NCBI GenBank assembly: GCA_937907055.1
Contig: CALCTW010000010.1
Location: 1-8,019, forward strand
Origin: an uncultured Clostridia bacterium
Lineage (GTDB): Bacteria; Bacillota; Clostridia; Christensenellales; Aristaeellaceae
Direction of reading: 5' to 3'
DNA length: 8,019 bases
This document shows positions 1 through 6,277 of this stretch, one piece after another (positions within the stretch are counted from its first letter, which is position 1; each line of letters begins with the position of its first letter). Under the pieces are notes generated by a model. That model saw only the letters and a program-made list of their open reading frames with translations. It was not told the origin of the DNA and ran no database searches. The translations under genes and the position numbers were made by a program.

Positions 1-679
1 CCCAGCCGATGGCCTGCTTGTGGTCGCCCGCCCAAGAGGAGAGGGTGGCATAGTCGAAGTTGTTGTTCTTGACGAAGGGGATGGTGGTCTTGGTGCTCTT
101 GACGACATCCTCGCTGGTCCAGTTAGAACCGTCGACAAGTTTCTCGGAATGAACATTGAGATCGCTTGAGCTGCTTACCACTACAGAATCACCGGCAACG
201 TCCTCGCGGACTACGATCTTGTTGCTGAAACATACGGTAAGGCCGATGATGAATCCGAGCGCAATCTGTCCTATCAGCTTGCCTCTTTCGCTCATGCCTT
301 CCTTGTTGTGCTTGAAGACCTTGATGTAGTCGTCAGCGAAACCGATCGCTCCGCACCACAGGGTGGTAAGAAGAAGGAGCTGCACATAGATGTTGCTGAG
401 GTCGCATACAAGCAGCACTCCGGAGAGGATTCCGAGAATGATGAGTACGCCACCCATGGTAGGGGTGCCCTTCTTCTGCATCTGTCCTTCCAGTCCGAGA
501 TCTCTGATCTCCTCGCCGATCTGCTTCCTCTGGAGCAGGGCGATGATCTTCTTTCCGGAAAAGAAAACGAACAGCATGCTTATGACACTGGCGAGCATAG
601 CCCTGAAGGACAGGTAGTTCATCAGGCCTGCTCCGGGGATGTCAAGATGTTCAAGCGCTTTGAAAAGATGATATATCAT
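1..679 (-). CDS. mraY: MraY, phospho-N-acetylmuramoyl-pentapeptide-transferase (3' end beyond window)
   Basis: Membrane enzyme that transfers phospho-MurNAc-pentapeptide from UDP to undecaprenyl phosphate, giving lipid I. The first 226 residues are present; the C-terminal part lies outside the window. Visible: N-terminal hydrophobic segment (about residues 22-40), the Gly-Thr-Pro-Thr-Met-Gly-Gly motif at 71-77, a membrane segment at about 78-92, and the catalytic Asp pair D116-D117 in a Gly-Phe-Ala-Asp-Asp-Tyr-Ile-Lys context, followed by a Lys-Glu-Gly loop. Residues about 155-226 form a long polar stretch with Lys-Ser-Thr-Lys-Thr-Thr-Ile-Pro-Phe and Asn-Asn-Asn-Phe-Asp-Tyr. I recall this insertion from Bacteroidota MraY; it is absent from the shorter E. 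coli-type enzyme. The start is the ATG 3 bp after the murE stop, as expected in a dcw cluster. No strong SD is visible, which also fits Bacteroidota. This gene very probably comes from a different organism than the rest of the window. Confidence 0.95.
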   Translation of the reverse strand, partial: MIYHLFKALEHLDIPGAGLMNYLSFRAMLASVISMLFVFFSGKKIIALLQRKQIGEEIRDLGLEGQMQKKGTPTMGGVLIILGILSGVLLVCDLSNIYVQLLLLTTLWCGAIGFADDYIKVFKHNKEGMSERGKLIGQIALGFIIGLTVCFSNKIVVREDVAGDSVVVSSSSDLNVHSEKLVDGSNWTSEDVVKSTKTTIPFVKNNNFDYATLSSWAGDHKQAIGW

Positions 680-682
680 GTC

Positions 683-811
683 TTATGCGATGCTTTCAAA
701 TACTTCTTTCACTACTTCTCTCTCATCGAAATGTCTCTTCTCCTTTCCGATGATCTGGTATGTCTCGTGGCCCTTGCCGGCGAGGAGGATGATATCGCCC
801 GGTTGATGGTG
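683..811 (-). CDS. murE: MurE C-terminal fragment (UDP-MurNAc-tripeptide synthetase), 5' part missing
   Basis: Only the last ~42 codons of the Mur ligase that adds the third residue of the peptidoglycan stem peptide. The tail Gln-Pro-Gly-Asp-Ile-Ile-Leu-Leu-Ala-Gly-Lys-Gly-His-Glu-Thr-Tyr-Gln is a MurE hallmark, and the following His-Phe-Asp-Glu-Arg-Glu-Val-Val is the usual C-terminus. It ends with TAA 3 bp before mraY, matching the universal murE-mraY order. Upstream it runs in frame, without a stop, into an ABC-transporter solute-binding protein, which is not a natural MurE architecture. The substrate-binding and central domains of MurE are absent. I interpret it as the 3' end of a Bacteroidota murE joined to unrelated DNA. 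The left limit is certain; the exact right limit lies somewhere in 806-841. Confidence 0.88.
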   Translation of the reverse strand, partial: HHQPGDIILLAGKGHETYQIIGKEKRHFDEREVVKEVFESIA

Positions 812-841
812 GTCGATGGCGTAGCGGATGGCCAGGCGGAT
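806..841. other. Probable chimeric junction between two genomes
   Basis: This stretch encodes Arg-Leu-Ala-Ile-Arg-Tyr-Ala-Ile-Asp-His-His. Its left part belongs to MurE and its right part to a family 5 solute-binding protein. The shared residues (Ala-Ile-Arg-Tyr-Ala-Ile-Asp, nt 812-832) fit both families: solute-binding proteins have an Arg-x-Ala-Ile-x-Tyr-Ala-Ile-Asp motif, and MurE has a similar helix just before Pro-Gly-Asp. A short shared k-mer is therefore a plausible joining point. Left of it the genes are Bacteroidota-like; right of it they are Clostridia-like. The join could come from assembly, or less likely from DNA amplification or true recombination. Confidence 0.75.
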
Positions 842-1696
842 CTCCTTATCATCCAGCGGGAAGGCGGAAAAATTCATCATCATCACTTCCAGCTGGTTGG
901 TGCGGTAGGTCACGTTCAGCGAACTGTTACCGCCGCGGTACTGGGCCGCTGTCGCGCTTCTGGTAATGATCGAATCCACGCGCTTGTACTCATATTCCGT
1001 CAGCAGATCCTTGTTTTCGTCAAAGAAAGCAAAGTTCAGTTCCTTGTATCCTGCCGTACCGTTATGCCAGTCTGTGAAGGCGTTCAGCAGCAGCTGGATC
1101 TCCGGGTCAAAGGCAATTACCCTATAGGGGCCGGTCCCCACCGGGTTGTCCGCCTGCACCTCATCCGCCTTCAGCACCGGAAAGGTCATGGCGTACAGCA
1201 GGCCGTAGCACGGGCGCTTTGCCGTGATCACGATCTCGGTATCATCATTCACCGCGGCATTCGATACGATGTATTTCAGGGTCTGATACTGGCCTTCGTT
1301 GTTTTCCCCCAGCCGCAGGATCTCATTGATCGTGGCCACCACATCGGCAGAGGTCATGGGCGTTCCGTCATGAAAGCGCACATCATCCCGCAGTTTGAAG
1401 GTCCAGGTCTTGCCGTCGCCGCTGCATTCCCACTTGAGCGCCAGTCCCAGGCCGGGCACGGGATCATAAGCGTCATTCAGCTTCACCAGCGGCTCGTAGA
1501 TCAGGTTCAGTACGGACTGCACCTCCCGTTCCACCGCCACCAGCGGGTTCAGTTTCCTCGTCTTCACGGATTTTACCGCGAAGCTCAGTTCATCATTCAG
1601 CCCCGCCGCCGGCGCGCTTCCCATCAGGGACAGCATCAGCAGTCCGCAGCAGAGAAGGCACAATCCTCTTATTTTAATGCTGCGCGTAGATCGCAT
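812..1696 (-). CDS. ABC transporter solute-binding protein, family 5 (truncated at 3' by junction)
   Basis: Extracellular binding protein of the peptide/nickel/oligopeptide class (SBP_bac_5), which delivers substrate to an ABC permease. About 295 N-terminal residues are present; the family is usually 500-600, so roughly half is missing. An N-terminal signal peptide (basic Met-Arg-Ser-Thr-Arg, hydrophobic core at about 10-25, Ala-Pro-Ala-Ala at about 28-31) suggests export by signal peptidase I; no clear lipobox was seen. Family signatures follow: Tyr-Glu-Pro-Leu-Val, Trp-Thr-Phe-Lys-Leu-Arg-Asp-Asp-Val-Arg-Phe-His-Asp-Gly-Thr-Pro with Thr-Ser-Ala-Asp-Val-Val, Gly-Thr-Gly-Pro-Tyr-Arg, and the Arg-x-Ala-Ile-Arg-Tyr-Ala-Ile-Asp helix where the protein breaks off. 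The ATG overlaps the upstream transglycosylase gene by 23 bp and has a GGGTGG SD-like site about 8 nt before it, so translation is probably coupled. Substrate cannot be inferred. Beyond residue 295 the frame continues as MurE, which I treat as artefactual. Confidence 0.85.
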
Positions 1697-2726
1697 ACGA
1701 ATTCACCACCCTTTGCGCGTAAGTCCGCGTGTCACTCATCGGGATCTCGTCAATGGTCAGCGTTTTTCCGTCCGAAGAATAGTTCTTCAGCCAGTTCTGC
1801 ACATTTCCCTGTCCCGCGTGATAGGAACACACCATCAGCACAGGATCATAGTCAAACATCTCGCCCAGGTAGTACAGATACCAGCATCCCAGATGGATGT
1901 TGATCTCCGGGTCATACAGATCATCCGCCGTGATACCATCCCTTCCGGCCTTGTGTGAAAACCATTCCACATTCACCGGCATAATCTGCATCAGTCCCCG
2001 CGCGCCCGCGCTCGAGGTCGCGCGCGGCAGATAATCGCTCTCCCGTTTGATCACCGCCGATATCAGGTCCGGGTTCAGCCCGTACATCGCGGCGTATTTG
2101 CGGATCAGCGGCTCATAGCCGGATTCCGCCCTGCGGTTCAGGTGATTGTTCACGATGCCCGCGTACGCGTTGGCTTCCTGCTGCCGTTTATCGTTCACCG
2201 CCCGCATCGCGCTGTTGGCCGATGCCACGCGCACCACGGATACGATCAGACAGATCACGGCGATCGCCGCGAGCAGCGCCGCCAACATCAGGATCCCCCG
2301 CTGCCGGTCCGAAAACGCGGCCTTTTTTCCGCCGTTTACGGAAGCGTAATAGGGGTCCGCGTTTCTTCCGCCCGTGATCGCCTGCCGCGTCTGATCCACG
2401 GTCGGCACATCATTTTCACCGTAGATCATCCTTTGCGGCGCGTATTCCGTCTCCGGCTTCGCCGTGTTCGTATATACCGGCGCGGGCGCGGACTGCACAT
2501 GATACGGTCCTGCCGCGTACTGCGCCGAATAATTGCCGCCGGGCGCGCCGGTCAGCGGCAGCTGCATGTCCGCCCTGCCGTTTCCGGGGGTGCCTTTGGT
2601 ATCCACCGGGGAATAATTCCCGGCATACCCCGTCTGCTCCGCCGGCTTATTCACTTTTTTCCCTGTGCGGCCCACCTCAGGCCGATGAAGCGGCCTTTCC
2701 GGCATGCCGGGGTCAAAATCAGTCAT
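1674..2726 (-). CDS. Membrane-anchored lytic transglycosylase (SLT domain)
   Basis: Cleaves peptidoglycan glycan strands between MurNAc and GlcNAc, forming 1,6-anhydro ends; probably used in wall remodelling. The 350-residue protein has three parts. Residues 1-140 are a Pro/Gly/Tyr-rich, probably disordered region with two Gly-Asn-Tyr-Ser elements (36-39, 64-67). A single transmembrane helix lies at about 144-167, preceded by basic residues, so the N-terminus should be cytoplasmic. An extracellular SLT domain spans about 203-350. Goose-lysozyme-like motifs are complete: catalytic Glu229 in Ile-Lys-Arg-Glu-Ser, Ala-Arg-Gly-Leu-Met-Gln-Ile-Met-Pro at 242-250, Asp-Pro-Glu-Ile-Asn-Ile at 272-277, Ser-Tyr-His-Ala-Gly-Gln-Gly at 301-307, and Thr-Arg-Thr-Tyr-Ala-Gln-Arg-Val at 333-340. 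The start has a good SD (AGGAG, nt 2733-2737, 6 nt spacing); the ATG 4 nt earlier stops at once. It follows coaE by 33 bp, so it is likely co-transcribed. Confidence 0.92.
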   Translation of the reverse strand: MTDFDPGMPERPLHRPEVGRTGKKVNKPAEQTGYAGNYSPVDTKGTPGNGRADMQLPLTGAPGGNYSAQYAAGPYHVQSAPAPVYTNTAKPETEYAPQRMIYGENDVPTVDQTRQAITGGRNADPYYASVNGGKKAAFSDRQRGILMLAALLAAIAVICLIVSVVRVASANSAMRAVNDKRQQEANAYAGIVNNHLNRRAESGYEPLIRKYAAMYGLNPDLISAVIKRESDYLPRATSSAGARGLMQIMPVNVEWFSHKAGRDGITADDLYDPEINIHLGCWYLYYLGEMFDYDPVLMVCSYHAGQGNVQNWLKNYSSDGKTLTIDEIPMSDTRTYAQRVVNSYAIYAQH

Positions 2727-2759
2727 TCATTGCTCCTTTTCAGGCTTTCACAGGTCTCT

Positions 2760-3359
2760 TCAGGCTTCTTCAAGCCTCTTCCTGATCCCGCTCAGCCTCT
2801 CGCAGGCCTTATTCGCGCTTTCTTCCGCCGTTCCGTCCGTACGGATCACAAAATCGGCGCGTTTCGCCTTTTCCCTCGCGCTCATCTGCGCTTTGATCCG
2901 CTGCATCGCGGCGTTCCGGGTCAGTCCGTCCCGTCCCATCAATCGCTTCACCTGCTCTTTTTGGGGCAGATAGCAGCACCACACCTCATCGCACCGGTCC
3001 TCCAGCGCGCATTCGTACAAAAGCGGCGCTTCCAGCACGGCGATCCCTTCCGCTTCCGAGAGCCGCCTGTCGATCTATTCAAAGATCAGCGGATGGATCA
3101 CGCGGTTCAGCCGCTCCAGCGCTTCCGGCGCGGCAAACACCTTTTCGCCCAGCGCTCTTCTGTTCAGCGCACCTCCGTCAAACACATCATCCCCAAAGCA
3201 TTCCCGGATCCCCGGCAGCGCTCTTCCGCCCGGCGCGGTCAGCTCGTGCGAGATCGCGTCCGCGTCCGCGATCACGATGCCCTCCGCCGCCAGCGCGCGC
3301 GAAACATTGCTTTTTCCGCAGGCGATCCCGCCGGTCAGCCCGATCACATAACGGCTCAT
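2760..3359 (-). pseudogene. coaE: Dephospho-CoA kinase (coaE) interrupted by one in-frame TAG
   Basis: CoaE phosphorylates the 3'-hydroxyl of dephospho-CoA with ATP, the last step of coenzyme A synthesis, in the cytoplasm. The reading frame is 199 codons, normal for the family, but codon 95 (nt 3075-3077) is TAG. Before it: Walker A Gly-Gly-Ile-Ala-Cys-Gly-Lys-Ser at 10-17, Asp-Ala-Asp at 32-34, and Leu-Asn-Arg-Val-Ile-His-Pro-Leu-Ile at 84-92. After it, in the same frame: Leu-Glu-Ala-Pro-Leu-Leu-Tyr-Glu, then the lid region Arg-Asp-Gly-Leu-Thr-Arg-Asn-Ala-Ala with Arg-Ile-Lys-Ala-Gln-Met, and Lys-Arg-Ala-Asp-Phe-Val-Ile. No residues are missing, so one substitution (GAG or CAG to TAG) would explain the break. 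The start ATG overlaps the polA stop (ATGA), and the gene ends with TGA. Because CoaE is normally essential, sequencing error or strain variation is more likely than true loss; readthrough is less likely. Confidence 0.93.
3075..3077 (-). other. Premature TAG inside coaE
   Basis: In-frame amber codon at residue 95, between His-Pro-Leu-Ile-Phe-Glu and Ile-Asp-Arg-Arg-Leu. The frame continues unchanged on both sides, so this is not a frameshift. None of the complete genes in the window ends in TAG (TAA for murE and the transglycosylase; TGA for coaE, polA and the first GTPase), so the window cannot exclude a non-stop reading of TAG. A simple substitution is the default reading. Confidence 0.95.
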
Positions 3360-5905
3360 TTGGTCTCGTACCAGCTTTCCCCGTACTTCACTTCGGCCAC
3401 CAGCGGCACATTCAATTGCACCACCTGCTCCATGCACTGCTTCAGCAGCGCGGCCACCTGCTCCGCTTCTTCCTGCGGCGCTTCAATGATCAGTTCATCG
3501 TGCACCTGCAAGATCAGCTTCGCCCTGAAGCCGTGCTCCTTCAGCGCCTGCTCCACCTTCACCATGGCCAGCTTGATGATATCCGCGGCGCTTCCCTGCA
3601 CCGGCGCGTTCATCGCCACACGCTCGCCGAAGGAGCGCGTGTTCGCGTTGGAAGCCTTCAGTTCCGGCAGCTCGCGCCTGCGTCCCATGATCGTCACCGC
3701 CGCCCCGGTATCATAGCCGGAGCGCACGCTCTGATCCATATACTTCTTGATGCCGGGATACTTTTCAAAGTAGCGGGCGATAAAATCCGCCGCTTCCCTG
3801 CGCGAGATCCCGATATTCCTCGAAAGCCCGAATTCGCTGATGCCGTACACCAGCCCGAAGTTGACCGCCTTCGAGGCGCTGCGCATCTCCTTCGTCACGT
3901 CCTCCAGCGCCACACCGTACACCTCGGCAGCCGTACGGGTATGCACATCCTGCCCCTTGATAAAGGCGTCGCACATCGCCGGGTCGCCGGAAAGGTGCGC
4001 CAGCACGCGCAGCTCGATCTGCGAATAGTCCGCGTCCACCAGCACACAGCCCTCTTTGGCGGTAAAGGCCTTGCGGATCTGCGCGCCCAGCGGCGTCCTC
4101 ACCGGAATGTTCTGCAGATTCGGCTCCGAGGAGGAGATCCTGCCTGTCGCCGTTCCTGTCTGGTCAAAGAAGGAATGTACCCGTCCCTGCGCGTCCATCT
4201 TGCGGGTCAGCGCGTCGGTGTAGGTGCCGTTCAGCTTGGCCACCTGACGATACCTCAGGATCAGCGGCACACAGGGGTGCTCATCCTGTATCTTTTCCAG
4301 CGTATCCACATCCGTGGAATAGCCCTTCGCGGTCTTCTTTCCGTGCGGCAGTCCCAGATCCTCAAACAGCACCTTGCCCAGCTGCTGCGGGCTGTTCAGG
4401 TTAAAATGACTGCCGGTCAGCGTGTAGATCTGTTCCTTCAGCGCTTCCGCTTCCTGCGTAAAGCGAGCGGATAAAGTCTTCAGCTCCGCCGCGTTCACAT
4501 GGAAGCCTTCGCTTTCCATATCAAACAGCGTCTTCAACAGCGGCATTTCGATCTCCCGGAACAATTTGCTCATTCCGGCCGTCTCCAGCTGCTTTTCCAG
4601 CTTCAGCTTCAGGTTCAGCACGCCCTTCGCGTTTTCCTCGGCAAATTCGCGCAGCCCGTAATTCTTCTGCAGCGGCGAGATCAGGTATTCCGCCAGCATG
4701 GTATCAAAGGTGATCTCCGGCAGCGGCAGCCCGGCTTCCTTTGCCAGCCGCAGCAGCCGCTTTCCGTCATGCGTCACCACGCTTCCTTCAAAGAGCGGCC
4801 GCAGCGCTTCCATGGCCTGCGCGGGGTCCATTCCCTCGCTCAGCATATCCATCGAAAGCACGATCCGCGCGCATTTCTCCCCGCAGGCCAGCGTGATCGT
4901 ATCCTGCGCAATGTAGATCGCCTTCTCGGCGTCTCCGCACGCCGTCAGGAACGCGTTCACAGCCTCCGGCGTCTCCAGTTCCTCTTCCTCCAGGAAGCGG
5001 ATCTCAGGCTCTTCCGTCACTTCCGCCGTTTCGGCTGTCGCCTGTGCGCCGCCCATTTTCTCCACCCGTCCGGCGATCCCGTTCAGGTGATATTTTTTCA
5101 GCGCGGGCAGTCCGTTATACAGCCGGTCGGTCGTCACGCTCGCAAAGTCCACCTGCACCGGCGCTTCAGGCCGGATCGTGGCCAGTTGCTTGGAGAAAAC
5201 CGCCTGTTCCTTATTGTCGCGTATCTTTTCGCCCAGCTTGCCCTTGATATTTTCCGCGTTCGCCAGCACATTTTCCAGCGTGCCGTACTCGTTCAGCAGC
5301 TTCACGGCAGTCTTTTCGCCCACACCGGGCACACCGGGAATGTTATCGCTGGCATCGCCCATCAGGCCCTTCCAGTCGGTCACCTGCTCCGGCGTCACAC
5401 CGAAGTATTCCCGTACCGTCGCCGGGTCAAACAGGATCGTTTCCGTGATGCCCTTGCGCGTAAACAGCAGATCGCAGCCTTCCCGCACCAGCTGCAGCGC
5501 GTCGCGGTCACCGGTCAGCAGCATCGCCCGCACATCCCGCGCGGTGCACATTTTCGCCACCGTCCCCAATATGTCATCCGCTTCCCAGCCCTGCACCGAA
5601 AGCACGCCCAGGCCCATCGCGCTCAGGATCTCCCGGATGATCGGAAACTGCATCTTCAGCTCCTCCGGGGTCGCTCTGCGCCCGGCCTTGTATTCCGCGT
5701 ACACCGTATGCCGGAAGGTGGGTGCGCTCTCATCGAATGCCACCACGCAGTAGCGCGGCTGCTCATCCGTGATCGCCTTCAGCAGCATGGATAAAAAGCC
5801 GTGCACGGCGTTGGTATACACCCCGTTCACATCCATCAGCGGCAGCGCGTGGAACGCCCTGAACAGCAAACTGTTACCATCCACGATCAGACAGATATCC
5901 TGCAT
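3356..5905 (-). CDS. polA: DNA polymerase I
   Basis: Replication and repair polymerase that removes RNA primers and fills gaps. The 849-residue protein is complete. The 5' nuclease/FEN domain (about 1-280) keeps Asp9 in Val-Asp-Gly-Asn-Ser, Glu-Ala-Asp-Asp at 108-111, Gly-Asp-Arg-Asp at 132-135, and the Gly-Asp-Ala-Ser-Asp-Asn-Ile-Pro-Gly-Val-Pro-Gly-Val-Gly-Glu-Lys segment at 183-198. A degenerate 3'-5' exonuclease domain (about 300-430) lacks a recognisable Asp-x-Glu motif, so proofreading is probably absent, as in Taq and Bacillus enzymes. The polymerase domain (about 435-849) is intact: motif A with Asp626 in Ala-Asp-Tyr-Ser-Gln-Ile-Glu-Leu-Arg, motif B with Arg675, Lys679, Phe683 and Tyr687, and motif C with His802-Asp803-Glu804. 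Phe683 sits at the dideoxynucleotide-discriminating position. The start has an SD-like GAGG (7 nt spacing). It is the first gene of the minus-strand unit, and its TGA overlaps the coaE ATG. Confidence 0.98.
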   Translation of the reverse strand: MQDICLIVDGNSLLFRAFHALPLMDVNGVYTNAVHGFLSMLLKAITDEQPRYCVVAFDESAPTFRHTVYAEYKAGRRATPEELKMQFPIIREILSAMGLGVLSVQGWEADDILGTVAKMCTARDVRAMLLTGDRDALQLVREGCDLLFTRKGITETILFDPATVREYFGVTPEQVTDWKGLMGDASDNIPGVPGVGEKTAVKLLNEYGTLENVLANAENIKGKLGEKIRDNKEQAVFSKQLATIRPEAPVQVDFASVTTDRLYNGLPALKKYHLNGIAGRVEKMGGAQATAETAEVTEEPEIRFLEEEELETPEAVNAFLTACGDAEKAIYIAQDTITLACGEKCARIVLSMDMLSEGMDPAQAMEALRPLFEGSVVTHDGKRLLRLAKEAGLPLPEITFDTMLAEYLISPLQKNYGLREFAEENAKGVLNLKLKLEKQLETAGMSKLFREIEMPLLKTLFDMESEGFHVNAAELKTLSARFTQEAEALKEQIYTLTGSHFNLNSPQQLGKVLFEDLGLPHGKKTAKGYSTDVDTLEKIQDEHPCVPLILRYRQVAKLNGTYTDALTRKMDAQGRVHSFFDQTGTATGRISSSEPNLQNIPVRTPLGAQIRKAFTAKEGCVLVDADYSQIELRVLAHLSGDPAMCDAFIKGQDVHTRTAAEVYGVALEDVTKEMRSASKAVNFGLVYGISEFGLSRNIGISRREAADFIARYFEKYPGIKKYMDQSVRSGYDTGAAVTIMGRRRELPELKASNANTRSFGERVAMNAPVQGSAADIIKLAMVKVEQALKEHGFRAKLILQVHDELIIEAPQEEAEQVAALLKQCMEQVVQLNVPLVAEVKYGESWYETK

Positions 5906-5978
5906 ACGATGACCTCATTTCACGCCCTGAACAGCACGCTTTTTCCGCCGCTGTTTTCCGGCTTTGCTTCCTCACAGA

Positions 5979-5991
5979 AGGGTATAACCCT
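5979..5991. repeat. Short inverted repeat at predicted polA transcript start
   Basis: AGGGT, a 3 nt loop (ATA), then ACCCT. This 5 bp stem falls at the predicted 5' end of the polA mRNA. It could be a 5' stabilising hairpin, an operator, or chance; there is no T-run, so it is not a terminator. Confidence 0.35.
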
Positions 5992-5999
5992 ACAGATTA

Positions 6000-6028
6000 A
6001 TTATATCTTATTTGCCCCCGCGGGTCAA
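6000..6028 (-). promoter_or_regulatory. Sigma-70/SigA-type promoter for polA operon
   Basis: On the minus strand, TTGACC (nt 6028-6023) and TATAAT (nt 6005-6000) are separated by 17 bp: one mismatch from the -35 consensus and a perfect -10. The predicted start near 5993 gives a polA leader of about 88 nt. Recognised by pattern only. Confidence 0.7.
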
Positions 6029-6036
6029 CATTCCCC

Positions 6037-6053
6037 CCTCTTTTACATCCGCC
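6037..6053. repeat. 17 bp direct repeat, copy 1
   Basis: CCTCTTTTACATCCGCC, identical to positions 6099-6115, with repeat starts 62 bp apart. It begins 9 bp upstream of the polA -35. Sixty-two bp is close to six helical turns, so both copies would face the same side of the DNA. A regulator site is possible but unproven. Confidence 0.65.
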
Positions 6054-6098
6054 AAACACTCATCCATCCGCTTATCTCACCACGCGGCAGTCTTGCCT

Positions 6099-6115
6099 CC
6101 TCTTTTACATCCGCC
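6099..6115. repeat. 17 bp direct repeat, copy 2
   Basis: Second exact copy of the CCTCTTTTACATCCGCC element at 6037-6053. It lies about 73 bp upstream of the -35 region of the GTPase promoter, between the two divergent promoters. Confidence 0.65.
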
Positions 6116-6158
6116 CCGGTCTTTCCCTCCCCGTCTCGTTCATTCCCTTCCCTACATC

Positions 6159-6177
6159 ATTCCGTCAGGAATATTCC
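6159..6177. promoter_or_regulatory. Overlapping palindromes upstream of GTPase promoter, candidate operator
   Basis: Two overlapping dyads: ATTCC-GTCA-GGAAT (6159-6172) and the perfect 10 bp palindrome GGAATATTCC (6168-6177). They end about 10 bp before the -35 region of the plus-strand promoter, a common position for a regulator. The pattern does not match the Bacillus Zur box as I recall it. Function unknown. Confidence 0.35.
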
Positions 6178-6187
6178 CTTCCCCCTG

Positions 6188-6214
6188 TTGTATTTGCAGG
6201 TTTTGTGCTATAAT
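6188..6214 (+). promoter_or_regulatory. Extended -10 promoter for the GTPase pair
   Basis: TGCTATAAT at 6206-6214 is a perfect TATAAT with the TGn extension. The -35 is poor (TTGTAT at 6188-6193 with 15 bp spacing), as is usual for extended -10 promoters. The predicted start is near 6221, giving a leader of about 57 nt. Confidence 0.65.
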
Positions 6215-6221
6215 ACACTTT

Positions 6222-6258
6222 GGGAGAGGATGGCAATGCCCACCAATGATGCTCTCCC
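6222..6258 (+). promoter_or_regulatory. Leader stem-loop before the GTPase ribosome site
   Basis: GGGAGAG (6222-6228) pairs with CTCTCCC (6252-6258), a 7 bp stem at the predicted 5' end of the mRNA. The loop holds a small GGC-AAT-GCC hairpin (6232-6240). The 3' arm could instead pair through CTCC (6254-6257) with GGAG of the SD (6267-6270). The two pairings exclude each other, so a translational switch is conceivable but unproven. Confidence 0.4.
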
Positions 6259-6262
6259 CTGT

Positions 6263-6270
6263 AAAAGGAG
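6263..6270 (+). promoter_or_regulatory. Shine-Dalgarno site that sets the GTPase start
   Basis: AAAAGGAG sits 7 nt before the ATG at 6278, supporting that start over the in-frame ATGs at 6230 and 6236. The ATG at 6236 does have a weaker AGAGG 6 nt upstream and would add 14 residues; G3E proteins normally begin only a few residues before the first strand, which favours 6278. Confidence 0.8.
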
Positions 6271-6277
6271 TATTACA

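Larger units (their letters stand above)
5906..6277. other. Divergent intergenic region, polA / cobW-like GTPase
   Basis: 372 bp without a convincing gene. It carries back-to-back promoters for the two units, a 17 bp direct repeat, a small palindrome and a leader stem-loop, listed separately. From about 6030 to 6190 the plus strand is strikingly C/T-rich (purine-rich on the minus strand). Frames that stay open across it show no recognisable protein motif. No terminator is expected, since both flanking genes point outward, and none is seen. Confidence 0.8.

Noticed and set aside
308..1903. Plus-strand 531-codon frame over mraY, murE and the binding protein
   Set aside because: No family motifs and an odd composition. 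The minus strand carries recognisable genes along most of its length.
2762..2777. AGGCTT-CTTC-AAGCCT hairpin at the end of coaE
   Set aside because: Only a 6 bp stem without a T-run, inside coding sequence and within a tightly packed operon, so not convincing as a terminator.
3075..3437. coaE as two separate genes
   Set aside because: Both parts lie in one frame with no missing or duplicated residues, and together they make one normal-length CoaE.
2142..3716. Long plus-strand Arg/His-rich frames opposite coaE and polA (also 3416-4474 and 4499-5794)
   Set aside because: Typical antisense shadows of GC-rich coding DNA; no motifs, no ribosome sites, and real genes occupy the other strand.
5801..6277. 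Upstream in-frame extension of the first GTPase
   Set aside because: It overlaps the polA start on the other strand and includes the promoter. The strong SD and family alignment place the start at 6278.
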